Notes: generated by a model from the letters alone, not told the origin. A stretch of DNA of 64,000 nt from Thalassotalea euphylliae (GCF_003390375.1 NZ_QUOT01000001.1:3720001-3784000), one strand, 5' to 3'. Numbered from the stretch's first letter, positions 36,850 to 45,692 are shown. Translations and numbers: made by a program.

Positions 36850-38328
36850 ATGAACATTTACTATAAAAAAACCAACCAATTGTTCAACTTTCTTAAACTG
36901 TCGCTCGCGGTAGTTGTACTGGCTATTTCTGGCTGTAAAGAAGAAGCTGACCGACCGAATATTTCTCGCATACTTGAACGCGGTTATGTCGCCGTTGGCA
37001 CCCTTTATGGACCCAATTCATATTACCTCGGGCCGGAAGGGCCAGCCGGCTTTGAATACGAATTGGCAAAAAAATATGCTCAATCTTTAGGCGTAGAGTT
37101 ACGTATTATGCCTAGTTATAGCCTAGATGAACTATTTCCTCGGCTTGATTCTGGCGAAGTCGACTTTCTGGCAGCCGGATTAGCGGTCACGCCAAATCGC
37201 CTAAGCCAATATGAATTTGCTCCCAGCTATGACTCTGTCAGCCAAAAGTTAGTGTTTCGTCAAGGTAACAAGCGACCACGAGCATTAAAAGATTTAACGG
37301 GCTCGTTAATTGTGACTGCCAACTCTAGTCACGCAGAAAACCTTGTTGAATTGCAGCAAACGCATGAGGCACTAACTTGGCAAGAAAGCACTGAGTTTGA
37401 CAGTGAAGAGTTATTGCTCAAAGTGCTTAACGGGGAAATTGATTACACGATAGTGGATAGTCATGTTTTGGCAATTAACCGTCGTTACTACCCTGATATC
37501 AGCATTGGTTTTACCGTCAAAAAAGCAGAGCCATTGGCTTGGCTGGTCAGTAAACACAGTGATGATTCGATTATTGCTAGCCTGATAGAATTTTTTGGGC
37601 AAGTGCATCACGATGGTACTTTGCTGGCGCTTGATGATAAATATTACGGCCATATCGAACAATTTAACTATGTTGATACGCAAGCATTTTTAGCGGCGAT
37701 TGAAACAACCCTGCCAACCTACCAGCCGCTATTTGAAAAATACGGGCAAGATATTGACTGGAAGTTGTTGGCGGCAATTAGCTATCAAGAATCCCACTGG
37801 AATCCAAAAGCACGCTCGCCAACTGGGGTAAGAGGCATGATGATGCTAACCCTGCCAACGGCGAAACAAATGGGCGTGACTAGTCGATTAGATCCAGAGC
37901 AAAGTATTGCGGGTGGGGCAAAGTACTTTAAGCGTTTAATTGACCGTATTCCTGATCGCATTCCATTTCCCGATCGCATGTGGTTTGCACTGGCATCTTA
38001 TAATGTAGGCTTTGGTCATGTTAACGATGCGCGCATTATCACGCAGCGCCAAGGAGGCGATGCCGACCGTTGGGTGGATGTAAAACCGCGATTGCCATTG
38101 CTTAAACAAAAGAAATACTACAAAACAGTAAAGTACGGCTATGCCCGTGGTGATGAGCCTGTTAAATATGTCGAGAATATTCGTCGCTACTACCATACGC
38201 TCTCGTACTTTGATGAAAAGGTGCGTAATGGCCTTGTTAATGGATTGTCTAATGGAGCGCCTAATGGAGCTTCAGAGCGAATAGTTGATACGAGTTCAAA
38301 CAAACCAGTTGATAAAAACGCTGAATAG
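36850..38328 (+). CDS. mltF: Membrane-bound lytic murein transglycosylase F
   Basis: 492 residues from the ATG at 36850 (a TTG two codons earlier is also possible). A lipoprotein-like signal (LKLSLAVVVLAISGC) ends in a lipidated Cys. It has an N-terminal SBP_bac_3-like module (GYVAVGTLYGPNSYYLG to about residue 265) that regulates activity, then a C-terminal SLT lysozyme-like domain with the catalytic Glu in ISYQESHWNPKARSPTGVRG. It cleaves peptidoglycan with anhydro-muramyl formation. The C-terminal tail after about 455 is a low-complexity extension with a 12-bp coding repeat (NGLSNGAPNGA). The purL-mltF arrangement is conserved in gammaproteobacteria. Confidence 0.95.
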   Translation: MNIYYKKTNQLFNFLKLSLAVVVLAISGCKEEADRPNISRILERGYVAVGTLYGPNSYYLGPEGPAGFEYELAKKYAQSLGVELRIMPSYSLDELFPRLDSGEVDFLAAGLAVTPNRLSQYEFAPSYDSVSQKLVFRQGNKRPRALKDLTGSLIVTANSSHAENLVELQQTHEALTWQESTEFDSEELLLKVLNGEIDYTIVDSHVLAINRRYYPDISIGFTVKKAEPLAWLVSKHSDDSIIASLIEFFGQVHHDGTLLALDDKYYGHIEQFNYVDTQAFLAAIETTLPTYQPLFEKYGQDIDWKLLAAISYQESHWNPKARSPTGVRGMMMLTLPTAKQMGVTSRLDPEQSIAGGAKYFKRLIDRIPDRIPFPDRMWFALASYNVGFGHVNDARIITQRQGGDADRWVDVKPRLPLLKQKKYYKTVKYGYARGDEPVKYVENIRRYYHTLSYFDEKVRNGLVNGLSNGAPNGASERIVDTSSNKPVDKNAE

Positions 38329-38399
38329 GATTTGTTTCGATACGCCCTAGTATTTGACCTGACAGTTACTTATGGTAACAATAAAAATATGCTGGGTTG

Positions 38400-38415
38400 T
38401 TGACTGATCAGTCAA
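38400..38415. promoter_or_regulatory. Perfect 16-bp palindrome, candidate operator
   Basis: ttgactga followed by tcagtcaa makes a perfect 16-bp palindrome. It lies in the spacer before the 39-residue protein gene, 120 bp upstream of its start and close to a possible -35/-10 pair (ttgtca about 38419-38424, then a tat-rich segment 18 bp on). A role as a regulator binding site is inference. Confidence 0.45.
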
Positions 38416-38535
38416 GATTTGTCATAAAAGAGTCATATAGGTTAGTTATTATGCCTATATGTAATCGTGATGTTGCTACAGGATGTAGTAAATTCTCGCG
38501 ATTTGTTCTCAATGTTTGACAAAAAGGAGGTTGTG

Positions 38536-38655
38536 ATGCCGTTAAATAAACGTCGAATACAACTTAGTATCCAACGCAAGCGCATGCTTCGCGATACACA
38601 ACGAAAAATCAGTAGCCGCCGCAGTGCCTACTACAAACAAAGCCTGATGGAATAG
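38536..38655 (+). CDS. Small basic protein, 39 aa
   Basis: 39 residues starting at the ATG at 38536, chosen because a near-perfect ribosome site (aggagg) lies five bases upstream; an ATG 23 codons earlier in frame has no such support. The protein is very basic (NKRRIQLSIQRKRMLRDTQRKISSRRSAYYK), with a positively charged pattern consistent with RNA or ribosome binding. It terminates within an intrinsic terminator whose stem overlaps the stop codon. I know similar short proteins in Alteromonadales as hypotheticals. The function is unknown. Confidence 0.8.
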   Translation: MPLNKRRIQLSIQRKRMLRDTQRKISSRRSAYYKQSLME

Positions 38656-38671
38656 CCCTCAGGCTTTTTTG
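38641..38671 (+). terminator. Intrinsic terminator overlapping the small-protein stop codon
   Basis: agcctga (38641-38647) pairs with tcaggct (38659-38665), followed by a run of six T. The first arm is coding sequence for the last residues of the 39-residue protein. Confidence 0.9.
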
Positions 38672-38761
38672 TTTGCGCCGCTTTTGTTCCCTAGCACTGA
38701 AACGATCTATCTTAGAATCCCTTAGCTTTTTATTATCTTGCTATTGAAGCACTAATTCTAG

Positions 38762-38816
38762 TGTTCATGCTCAGCTTTAATGTTCATGCTCAGCTTTAAT
38801 GTTCATGCTCAATATT
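38762..38816. repeat. Tandem repeat, 19-bp unit, two full copies plus a partial
   Basis: tgttcatgctcagctttaa at 38762-38780 and 38781-38799, then a partial third copy from 38800. The repeat runs over the 3' end and stop codon of the YHYH lipoprotein gene on the minus strand, so the gene's terminal His/Glu residues and stop lie inside the duplicated unit. Confidence 0.85.
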
Positions 38817-40547
38817 GTTTTCATGCATTTCGTCGTGGCTAGCGTTGTGACTAGCACTATGGCTATGGCTGCGGCGCTCTAATTCAGTCGAGCGGCTAAA
38901 TGATGAATTTACCTCACCGTTATAGCAATTGATCACCCAAGGGAAGGTGTCGGTAACAAAGTAGCCGTATTGCCCATCAACGACCATGCCATTGCATTGG
39001 TCTAAATCACCAGTGCCTTCAACATATTCCCAATCACCACGAAATTGGCCATCGTAGTTATTACTGGCAATATCGCCAACGCCGGCTTGTGGCGTTTGAA
39101 AACCATCAACGGCTTGTCTTGGACCGCCATTGTCTTTGAGCTGATAGCTTGAAAGTGCCTTGCGCGTTTCGCCAGTTGTTGAGTCAATAAAGCAGCTACC
39201 AAAAATCGGGTAGCCATCGGCGGCAAAGCCAATCACTGGCGAGGCGATATTTGCTTCGCAGCTTTGGCTAAACATAGCAACAGGATTGGCGTGATAGTGA
39301 TATTTGCCGTTTGGTTGGGTGTGGGCATTGTGAATGTCGGTGCCAAAGGTATTTAGTGGCGACATCGGATCGTAGCGCCATGGGTTGTCGTTTTGGCTAG
39401 CGCCACAGCCGATTTTCTCACGACCTAGCGGCTCGTCGCCAACGCCGTAGCAGGCCGCCGCTAATATATCGAGTGTTACACCGTTAAGCATAATGGCTTC
39501 TGTTGTGCCGATGATCAAATTAGCTGGCGTAGCACTTGGCTCCGGTTTGATAGGAATGCGATAGCTCGACACCACCTCCTGTACGTCATTGGCAAAGCGG
39601 GCGCTTTGGTCGTTAAAGTCGTGGTTTGGAATTTGGTTTACTTGAATTAAACACTCGCTACTATCAGCGCTAATACTCACGCTGCCGTTAAATGCTAAGC
39701 CGCGTTTGATATCGTCAACATTTGATTGATACGTACCTAGGTATTCGGCACAGCTACCAGATTGTTCAACGAAAATTTTATCTGTGATATCAAGATTATT
39801 GCTTTGGGCGGCAATGGTGATACTAACGGGTGAGGAGGTGACTTCGCCATCATTTACCGTGAGCTGCAACTGGTAGTCACCACTGGCATCAGGGGTAAAT
39901 TCAAAAGAGGATGCTAATGATTGTGCTTCGCTCAGGGCAACTTGGCTACCTTTTGGCATCGCAGTAAATGCCCACTGAAAAGTGAGGCTATCTCCATCGG
40001 GGTCGCGACTATTTTCTCCCGAAATTAACACTGCTTCACTAACATTGGCACTTTGATTGGTGCCCACGTCAGCGATAGGGGCTTGGTTTTCTTGGCTCGC
40101 TTGGGTGACAGTAATCGTGACGCTGGCTGTGTGTTCAAGCTCGCTGTCACTCACCGTAAGACTAATTACATAGTCACCGGCAATGTCTGGAGTAAAGTTG
40201 GTGTTAACATTCTCTGCATCGGTGAGTGAAACTGCACTGCCGTTTGGCGCACTGGTAATCGCCCATAAATAACTGAGGCTATCGCCATCACTATCTGCAC
40301 TCTGTGCACCATTCAATGAAATGCTATCACCTAATATACTGGATTGGTTTTCGCCCGCATTTGCGACAGGGGCATTGTTTTGTGCAGGTGGAGTCGTTGT
40401 TGGTGGTGTGGTATCAGTAGACGGTGTTGCAGTATTTTGTGCGCTGTCGTCACTGCCTCCGCCTGATGAGCCACCGCAAGCGGTTAATATACACAAACTA
40501 GTCAGCGCAGGAACTAGTATCGGGTTAATGAAGGGGGATAACTTCAT
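38796..40547 (-). CDS. YHYH-domain lipoprotein with Ig-like repeats
   Basis: 583 residues from the ATG at 40547 (agagg upstream; a longer frame adds seven residues with no support). A lipoprotein signal ends in LTAC near residue 24, followed by a Ser/Thr/Pro linker. Two PKD/Ig-like repeats follow (AGENQSSILGDSISLNG... and VGTNQSANVSEAVLISG..., about 60-240). The C-terminal half is a YHYH domain with HTQPNGKYHYHANP and the PIFGSC motif. The tail is His-rich (SHSHSASHNASHDEMHENN). The protein is probably surface- or periplasm-facing and metal-related, but function is unknown. The 3' end overlaps a 19-bp tandem repeat. Confidence 0.8.
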   Translation of the reverse strand: MKLSPFINPILVPALTSLCILTACGGSSGGGSDDSAQNTATPSTDTTPPTTTPPAQNNAPVANAGENQSSILGDSISLNGAQSADSDGDSLSYLWAITSAPNGSAVSLTDAENVNTNFTPDIAGDYVISLTVSDSELEHTASVTITVTQASQENQAPIADVGTNQSANVSEAVLISGENSRDPDGDSLTFQWAFTAMPKGSQVALSEAQSLASSFEFTPDASGDYQLQLTVNDGEVTSSPVSITIAAQSNNLDITDKIFVEQSGSCAEYLGTYQSNVDDIKRGLAFNGSVSISADSSECLIQVNQIPNHDFNDQSARFANDVQEVVSSYRIPIKPEPSATPANLIIGTTEAIMLNGVTLDILAAACYGVGDEPLGREKIGCGASQNDNPWRYDPMSPLNTFGTDIHNAHTQPNGKYHYHANPVAMFSQSCEANIASPVIGFAADGYPIFGSCFIDSTTGETRKALSSYQLKDNGGPRQAVDGFQTPQAGVGDIASNNYDGQFRGDWEYVEGTGDLDQCNGMVVDGQYGYFVTDTFPWVINCYNGEVNSSFSRSTELERRSHSHSASHNASHDEMHENNIEHEH

Positions 40548-40836
40548 AGCGAGCCTCTTGCAACACAAATATCCTTGATTGGTAACAATATATAGAACGG
40601 CTAAATTTGAAACAACTTACTCTATGTAAATGTTGTGTAAAGCTGGGCTTTTGAGGTTTGAGCGTATGGAGCTAAGCGGGTGTTATAGAATTTGTTGGGA
40701 GTAAGCTGTTTATGGGGATTGTTAGTTAATCAGCTTGTTAACTGAATTGAGTGAAGTGTGTTAGTAGAAGTGTGCAGACGAAAGTGTGTTAATAGGATTG
40801 ATTTACCAATACATAGTTGGTTGCTAGGCGCAAGTA

Positions 40837-41367
40837 TTAGTCGCGCCTTGTTGGAATATCTAGCATATCGATGATAGCTTGAGAAATCGCTTCGATTTGT
40901 GAAATATCTTCAGGGATAATCAATACAGTATCATCGCCCGCAATGGTCGCTAAAATACCAATAGATTCTTCTAGTGAATCTAATACCCGCGCCATTAGCG
41001 GGGCACCGCCAGTACCTGTTTTTAACACAATTTGGTAGTTGTTGTGTTTTAAATCCAGCGCAATGGTTTCAATCGGGTGCTTGGTTTTAGGGATAATGAG
41101 CGCGTCTGGCAGGTTGTAGCAAATTTCATTTTGGCTATTACGGGTTTTAACTGCGCCGAGTTTGGCCAACATACGCGATACTTTGGATTGTGAGACATGC
41201 TCGTATCCTTGCTGGGCTAAAGCAAAAGCGAGTTCTTCTTGCGAACGATAAGTACCTTGCTTTATCAGCGACTTAAATACTTGCAGTAATTGTTGCTCTT
41301 CTTTTTGCTTGCCGTGTAGTTGTTTGGCAGTGACGGGCTTGGCGGGTGTTGATTTACTCTGGGTCAT
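40837..41367 (-). CDS. argR: ArgR-family transcriptional regulator
   Basis: 176 residues, about 20 longer at the N-terminus than E. coli ArgR. DNA-binding winged helix with SQSKVSRMLAKLGAVKTRN, then the hexamerisation/arginine-binding domain with GTGGAPLMARVLDSL and IAGDDTVLIIPED (E. coli GTIAGDDT). It represses arginine biosynthesis or activates catabolism in response to arginine. No arg gene is nearby, so it acts from a distance or is a paralogue. The gene lies downstream of tadA with a 37-bp gap and the same orientation. Confidence 0.9.
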   Translation of the reverse strand: MTQSKSTPAKPVTAKQLHGKQKEEQQLLQVFKSLIKQGTYRSQEELAFALAQQGYEHVSQSKVSRMLAKLGAVKTRNSQNEICYNLPDALIIPKTKHPIETIALDLKHNNYQIVLKTGTGGAPLMARVLDSLEESIGILATIAGDDTVLIIPEDISQIEAISQAIIDMLDIPTRRD

Positions 41368-41404
41368 ATCGCAATAACTATCTGGTGGCTTATTGATAAA
41401 TTGG

Positions 41405-41983
41405 CTACTGTTGAGCGTTTTGCTCTGCCTGCTTTGCTATTTGTTTGCGTAGTTTTTTTGCTGCTTTAATTTCAGCGCGACGACGCTTAAAAAAGTGCGA
41501 CAGCATAGCGCTACATTCGGCTTGCATCAAGCCCGAATTTACGTCAATTAAGTGATTTAATTTTGGCTCATGGGTCAAGTTAAACACTGTACCAGCTGAC
41601 CCAGTTTTTTCATCGGGCGCAGCAAAAAACACGCGCTTTACTCGGCTATGCACTAACAGGCCTGCACACATGGGGCAGGGCTCTAAGGTAACATATAAAG
41701 TGCAATCGATAAGGCGGTAATTGTCTAGTTTTTTTCCCGCTTCTCGCACTGCAATCATTTCAGCGTGAGCTGACGGATCATTATCCATAATTGAGCGGTT
41801 ATAACCTTCGCCAACAATTTCACCCTGATAGACAACAACAGCACCGACCGGAATTTCATTATGCTGTTCGGCAATTTGCGCAAGCTCGATAGCACGGGCC
41901 ATAAATTGTTGGTCTTGCTCGGTAAATGCTGGCGTTTTTTGTTCGCTATTTTGTTCGCAAGTTAAGGCGGTTATTTCTTTCAT
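41405..41983 (-). CDS. tadA: tRNA-specific adenosine deaminase
   Basis: 192 residues. The deaminase zinc motif HAEM (His about 73, Glu about 75) and PCPMCAG (Cys about 103 and 106) are intact, with SAHAEMIAVREAGKKLDNYRL typical of TadA. It converts A34 to inosine in tRNA-Arg(ACG). Additional N- and C-terminal tails of about 20 and 30 residues flank the core (RRRAEIKAAKKLRKQ). Its ATG overlaps the hemW stop by one base, so the two are coupled. Confidence 0.93.
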   Translation of the reverse strand: MKEITALTCEQNSEQKTPAFTEQDQQFMARAIELAQIAEQHNEIPVGAVVVYQGEIVGEGYNRSIMDNDPSAHAEMIAVREAGKKLDNYRLIDCTLYVTLEPCPMCAGLLVHSRVKRVFFAAPDEKTGSAGTVFNLTHEPKLNHLIDVNSGLMQAECSAMLSHFFKRRRAEIKAAKKLRKQIAKQAEQNAQQ

Positions 41984-43134
41984 TATAAAAACAGCTCTAG
42001 CAAGTCGTTTAAATAACGATGTCCCAGCGTTGATACTTGCCAGTTTTGCTGGTTTTTAATCAATAAACCTTTGGCTGATGCTTGTGCCAGTGGTTCTGCA
42101 ATGGTTGCTAACGCTAAGCCAGTGGTTTGTGTAAATCGATTGATATCAAATGACTCTCTAAGCCTTAATTGATTCATCATAAACTCAAACGGTAATTCGT
42201 CGGTTGTTACGGTATTAAGATGATCCAACGCTGGACGGCCTTGCTCAAGGTAACCTTTTGGATGTTTTACTTTGATGGTGCGATAAATTTTGCCGCTGGC
42301 GCTATCGGTAATTTTTCCGTGCGCTCCACAGCCAATACCAAGATAGTCGCCAAAACGCCAGTAGTTCAAATTATGCTTACTTTGTTTACCTATTTGGCTG
42401 TAGGCTGAGATTTCGTATTGTTGATAGCCTGCATCGGCTAGCATACTCACGCCATGCTCTTGGATATCCCACAAAGTTTCATCTTCTGGCAGTTTCGGGG
42501 GTTTAGAGCCAAAGGCCGTGTTTGGCTCAATAGTAAGTTGATACCAAGAAAGGTGATCTGGTTTAAGTGCAATGGCTTGGGCTAAATCGTCCATCGCCGC
42601 ATCGAGTGACTGCTCCGGCAAACCATGCATTAAATCTAAATTAAAGCTTTTTACACCACAGCTCTTGGCTAACTCAGCAGCGCGAATTGCTTGTTGGTTG
42701 TCGTGAATGCGACCTAATTTAATGAGCTTGTCTGATTCAAAGCTTTGCACGCCGATTGACAAGCGCGACACTCCAGCTTCAGCAAAGCCGACGAACTTAT
42801 CTGCCTCAACGGTGCCAGGGTTGGCTTCAAGCGTAACTTCGATATCACTGTCGTGATCAAAGCGAGCAAAAACGCCCGCCAGAATATCGCCAATTGCTTT
42901 GGCTGAAAACAAGCTTGGTGTGCCGCCACCTATAAAGATGCTGTGCAATTTACGATCGCTTAGGTTAAAGCGGGCGATATCATCGTCTAAGTCTTTTAGC
43001 AGCGCAGCCGTGTAGGCTTGCTCTGGCAAGTCAGACTTCATACCGTGCGAATTAAAGTCACAGTAAGGACATTTTTGCACGCACCACGGAATGTGGATAT
43101 ATAGCGATAGCGGTTGTTGAACCAATAAACTCAT
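41983..43134 (-). CDS. hemW: Radical SAM heme chaperone HemW
   Basis: 383 residues. The radical SAM Cys motif lies near the N-terminus (WCVQKCPYCDFNSHG, Cys at about 18, 22 and 25), followed by FIGGGTPSLF and EANPGTVEADKF, as in HemW/HemN-like proteins. HemW inserts heme into target proteins and lacks the HemN oxidase activity; family motifs favour HemW. It overlaps tadA by one base, and rdgB lies 48 bp upstream on the same strand, a conserved arrangement. Confidence 0.93.
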   Translation of the reverse strand: MSLLVQQPLSLYIHIPWCVQKCPYCDFNSHGMKSDLPEQAYTAALLKDLDDDIARFNLSDRKLHSIFIGGGTPSLFSAKAIGDILAGVFARFDHDSDIEVTLEANPGTVEADKFVGFAEAGVSRLSIGVQSFESDKLIKLGRIHDNQQAIRAAELAKSCGVKSFNLDLMHGLPEQSLDAAMDDLAQAIALKPDHLSWYQLTIEPNTAFGSKPPKLPEDETLWDIQEHGVSMLADAGYQQYEISAYSQIGKQSKHNLNYWRFGDYLGIGCGAHGKITDSASGKIYRTIKVKHPKGYLEQGRPALDHLNTVTTDELPFEFMMNQLRLRESFDINRFTQTTGLALATIAEPLAQASAKGLLIKNQQNWQVSTLGHRYLNDLLELFL

Positions 43135-43182
43135 GGTTTTATTTTCTTTGGGCTTTTTTGCTTAGACTTAAAAGGCAAAACA

Positions 43183-43776
43183 TTAAAAATGTTTTACCAG
43201 CTGTGCTAACGCTTTACCGCGATGGCTAAGCTTGTTCTTATCGCTACGCGTTAATTCTGCTGAGCTACATTGATGCGCTTCCACCCAAAACAGTGGATCA
43301 TAGCCAAAGCCTTGCTCACCGCGTTTTTCCGTTAAAATTGAACCTTCCCATACACCATGGCAAATCACAGGCGTTGGATCATCAGCGTGGCGCATATAAA
43401 CCAATACACAGTGGAATCTAGCGGTACGCTCACTTGCTGCCACGTCAGCAAGTGCACTCAGGAGTTTGTCGTTGTTGCTGGCATCGCTCACTGAATTGGT
43501 CACATCATGAGAATAGCGAGCAGAGTAAACACCCGGCGCGCCATTTAATGCGTCTACTTCCAACCCTGAATCATCAGCAATCGCTGGTAAACCTGTAATT
43601 TTTGCCGCATGACGTGCTTTGATAATGGCGTTTTCAACAAAGGTAGTGCCAGTTTCAGCAACATCAGGCACGTCAAATTGGCTTTGTGGTAATACTTCAA
43701 TCTGGTGCTCTGCAAGTAAGTTGGCAAGTTCTTTTACTTTGCCTTGGTTGCCTGTGGCTAAAACGATTTTGCTCAT
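43183..43776 (-). CDS. rdgB: XTP/dITP diphosphatase (RdgB/HAM1)
   Basis: 197 residues, normal length. ATGNQGKVKELANLL at the N-terminus, then DDSGLEVDALNGAPGVYSARYS and FGYDPLFWVE are the family motifs. It hydrolyses non-canonical purine NTPs (dITP, XTP) to prevent mutagenesis. It is cytoplasmic and upstream of hemW on the same strand. Confidence 0.94.
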   Translation of the reverse strand: MSKIVLATGNQGKVKELANLLAEHQIEVLPQSQFDVPDVAETGTTFVENAIIKARHAAKITGLPAIADDSGLEVDALNGAPGVYSARYSHDVTNSVSDASNNDKLLSALADVAASERTARFHCVLVYMRHADDPTPVICHGVWEGSILTEKRGEQGFGYDPLFWVEAHQCSSAELTRSDKNKLSHRGKALAQLVKHF

Positions 43777-44020
43777 GTGGGCTCTGATCAGGTGTTATCG
43801 GGAATTGAATTTGCGCGCATTATACCGTTAATCACAGGTGCTGGGTAGAAGTGGCAGAGAGCAAACGATAAGTGAGTAGTCAAAAACAAGAAAACAATGA
43901 AAAGGATATACCGCCGTTATTCGTTGCTAGCTGTCAATGCTATACAAAAAACTGATTTTAAGTGAAGCAATTGTGTATGTTGCTCTTTGTGTTTACTTGC
44001 TAAGTTAGTTACTCAACTTA

Positions 44021-44058
44021 TTTTGCTGTTGCTGATTGATTTTGCTGTTGGTGATTAT
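44021..44058. repeat. Tandem duplication of a 19-bp unit
   Basis: ttttgctgttgctgattga at 44021-44039 is followed by ttttgctgttggtgattat at 44040-44058, with few changes. Confidence 0.75.
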
Positions 44059-44079
44059 TTAGCTAACGGTTTTTTCTTA

Positions 44080-44107
44080 TAGTTTTTTCATAATAGTTTT
44101 TTCATAA
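44080..44107. repeat. Tandem duplication of a 14-bp unit
   Basis: tagttttttcataa occurs twice without change at 44080-44093 and 44094-44107, 53 bp upstream of the transporter start. Confidence 0.88.
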
Positions 44108-44159
44108 ATAAGCTTTCGCCGCTCAATTGGCGGTGAAGCAACTTTGCTGAGGTGTATGG

Positions 44160-45086
44160 ATGTCACTCAAAGATAGTTTACTTGCGCTAATTATTGTCGC
44201 TATTTGGGGCTTTAATTTTATTGTGATTGCTTGGGGCGTAGAGCAGATGCCGCCGCTAATGATGGGCGCAGGCCGTTTTCTATTTGTCGGTGTGATTGGC
44301 TGTTTACTGGTAAAACGCCCAAATATTCCTTGGCGTTGGCTAGCGCTTTACGCGCTAACCTTGTGCTTTGGCCAATTTGCTTTGCTGTTTTGTGCAATTG
44401 CTTTTGGCATGCCCGCGGGTCTTGCTTCGTTAGTGCTGCAATCTCAAGCACTGTTTACCATAATTTTATCGGTGTTAATTCTGCACGAAGCGATTAAGCC
44501 GGCGCAGTTAGTGGCGATGGTAGTAGCAGGCTTTGGCTTAGTGATTATTGGCAATAGCGAGCAGGCGACAGAGATGACAGCGATTGGTTTTGCCTTAACG
44601 ATTGCTTCAGCTGTACTTTGGGGCGGCGGTAATGTGATAAATCGCAAAATTAATCAAAAGGGTTATTTGGCTGGTAATAACAGTGCAGGTCTAGGCTTAG
44701 TGGTGTGGTCGTCTTGGTTCGCGTTTATTCCTTTTACGATTGCCAGTTTTGTTTTTGAAGGGCAAGACGCAATTTTAACCAGCCTGCAGTCGTTTAATTT
44801 AGTCGGCCTCGGTGTATTGCTGTATTTGTCAGTTTGCGCGTCAATGCTGGGCTACAGCTTATGGAGCTATTTGTTAGCGCATTATCCAGCAGGCCAAGTT
44901 GCACCCTTAACCTTAGCTGTGCCAGTGGTTGGTTTGCTATGTGCCATGGTGTTTTTAGATGAACAAGTCACCGGTGGCCAATGGCTTGGGATTTTTGTCG
45001 TTATGCTAGGCCTAGTCATTAATATGAAAGGCGAGTGGCTAGCGCAAACGCTTAAGCACAAATTAGGCAGCAGGGTGAAAGGTTAA
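44160..45086 (+). CDS. EamA-family transporter, probable amino-acid exporter
   Basis: 308 residues, ten transmembrane helices in two EamA repeats (about 5-140 and 150-290). Family motifs include AIWGFNFIVIAWGVEQMPPLMMGAGRFL, LASLVLQSQALFTIILSVLILHE, and CASMLGYSLWSYLLAHYPAGQVAPLTLAVPVVGLL. The pattern is close to the O-acetylserine/cysteine exporter EamA (YdeD) type. Substrate is inferred. The ribosome site gaggtgt precedes the ATG. It is divergent from rdgB. Confidence 0.87.
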   Translation: MSLKDSLLALIIVAIWGFNFIVIAWGVEQMPPLMMGAGRFLFVGVIGCLLVKRPNIPWRWLALYALTLCFGQFALLFCAIAFGMPAGLASLVLQSQALFTIILSVLILHEAIKPAQLVAMVVAGFGLVIIGNSEQATEMTAIGFALTIASAVLWGGGNVINRKINQKGYLAGNNSAGLGLVVWSSWFAFIPFTIASFVFEGQDAILTSLQSFNLVGLGVLLYLSVCASMLGYSLWSYLLAHYPAGQVAPLTLAVPVVGLLCAMVFLDEQVTGGQWLGIFVVMLGLVINMKGEWLAQTLKHKLGSRVKG

Positions 45087-45150
45087 TTTAGGTTGGTTTA
45101 CTGGCAACTTGAATTGAAAAGTCTAGCTGCCAGCTAATTAATGTTTGGCG

Positions 45151-45519
45151 TTAAAGCGTATGCTCAGAAATCACTTTAGAAATGGCTAAGATTGACGCTT
45201 GACCATTAAATTCAAATTTCACTTTACCAAGTGCTGAAAAGTAAATTTCCAGCTCAGAATCCAAGTCAAAAGTGCCCGAGGTTTCCACTGAATAGGCGAC
45301 AATATTTTTGTAAGGCAGCGAGGTAAAGTCTTTCTTACTACCAGTAATACCTTGAACATTAACCGCAATAATACGTTTGCTGGTAAATACCACACCGTCA
45401 CGCATCGACTTGTACGCATCAATGATTTCTTCGCTATCAATTAACAGCTCGGTAACCATTTCACCGTATTCTTCATTTTGTTTAAGCTTGAATACTTCTT
45501 TATTATTAAAATCAATCAT
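45151..45519 (-). CDS. Bacterial PH-domain protein
   Basis: 122 residues from the ATG at 45519, chosen because aaggaat lies upstream. A frame starting ten codons earlier lacks a site. The fold is a small beta-rich bacterial PH domain (bPH_3/DUF1696-type): MVTELLIDSEEIIDAYKSMRDGVVFTSKRIIAVNV, then a loop and SLPYKNIVAYSVETSGTFDLDSELEIYFS. It is cytoplasmic and oligomerises in studied relatives. Function is unknown. Confidence 0.78.
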   Translation of the reverse strand: MIDFNNKEVFKLKQNEEYGEMVTELLIDSEEIIDAYKSMRDGVVFTSKRIIAVNVQGITGSKKDFTSLPYKNIVAYSVETSGTFDLDSELEIYFSALGKVKFEFNGQASILAISKVISEHTL

Positions 45520-45621
45520 TGTTATTCCTTGTGGCTTAGCGAAGCACATTTGTCAGTGACTATATTCAGTTTATAAATGTAGCAGCATAATAAAGCTGGG
45601 CTCAACAGCTTTAATTTCATA

Positions 45622-45657
45622 ACAAAAAAGCCGCTTTCAGTTTCCTAAAAAGCGGCT
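45622..45657 (-). terminator. Intrinsic terminator of the DUF4426 gene
   Basis: On the minus strand agccgctt (45657-45650) pairs with aagcggct (45636-45629), with a run of T after it. It is placed 36 bp after the DUF4426 stop. Confidence 0.88.
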
Positions 45658-45692
45658 AAATCATTTACTACAGCAGTGCTGGCTGCTTTGAG

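Larger units (their letters stand above)
43777..44159. other. Intergenic region, 383 bp, between divergent rdgB and eamA genes
   Basis: No gene was found. It is AT-rich and contains a 19-bp tandem duplication (44021-44058) and a 14-bp tandem duplication (44080-44107). The ribosome site of the downstream gene is at about 44151-44156. Confidence 0.6.

Noticed and set aside
38467..38535. N-terminal extension of the 39-residue basic protein
   Set aside because: No ribosome site, while an excellent one precedes the internal ATG at 38536.
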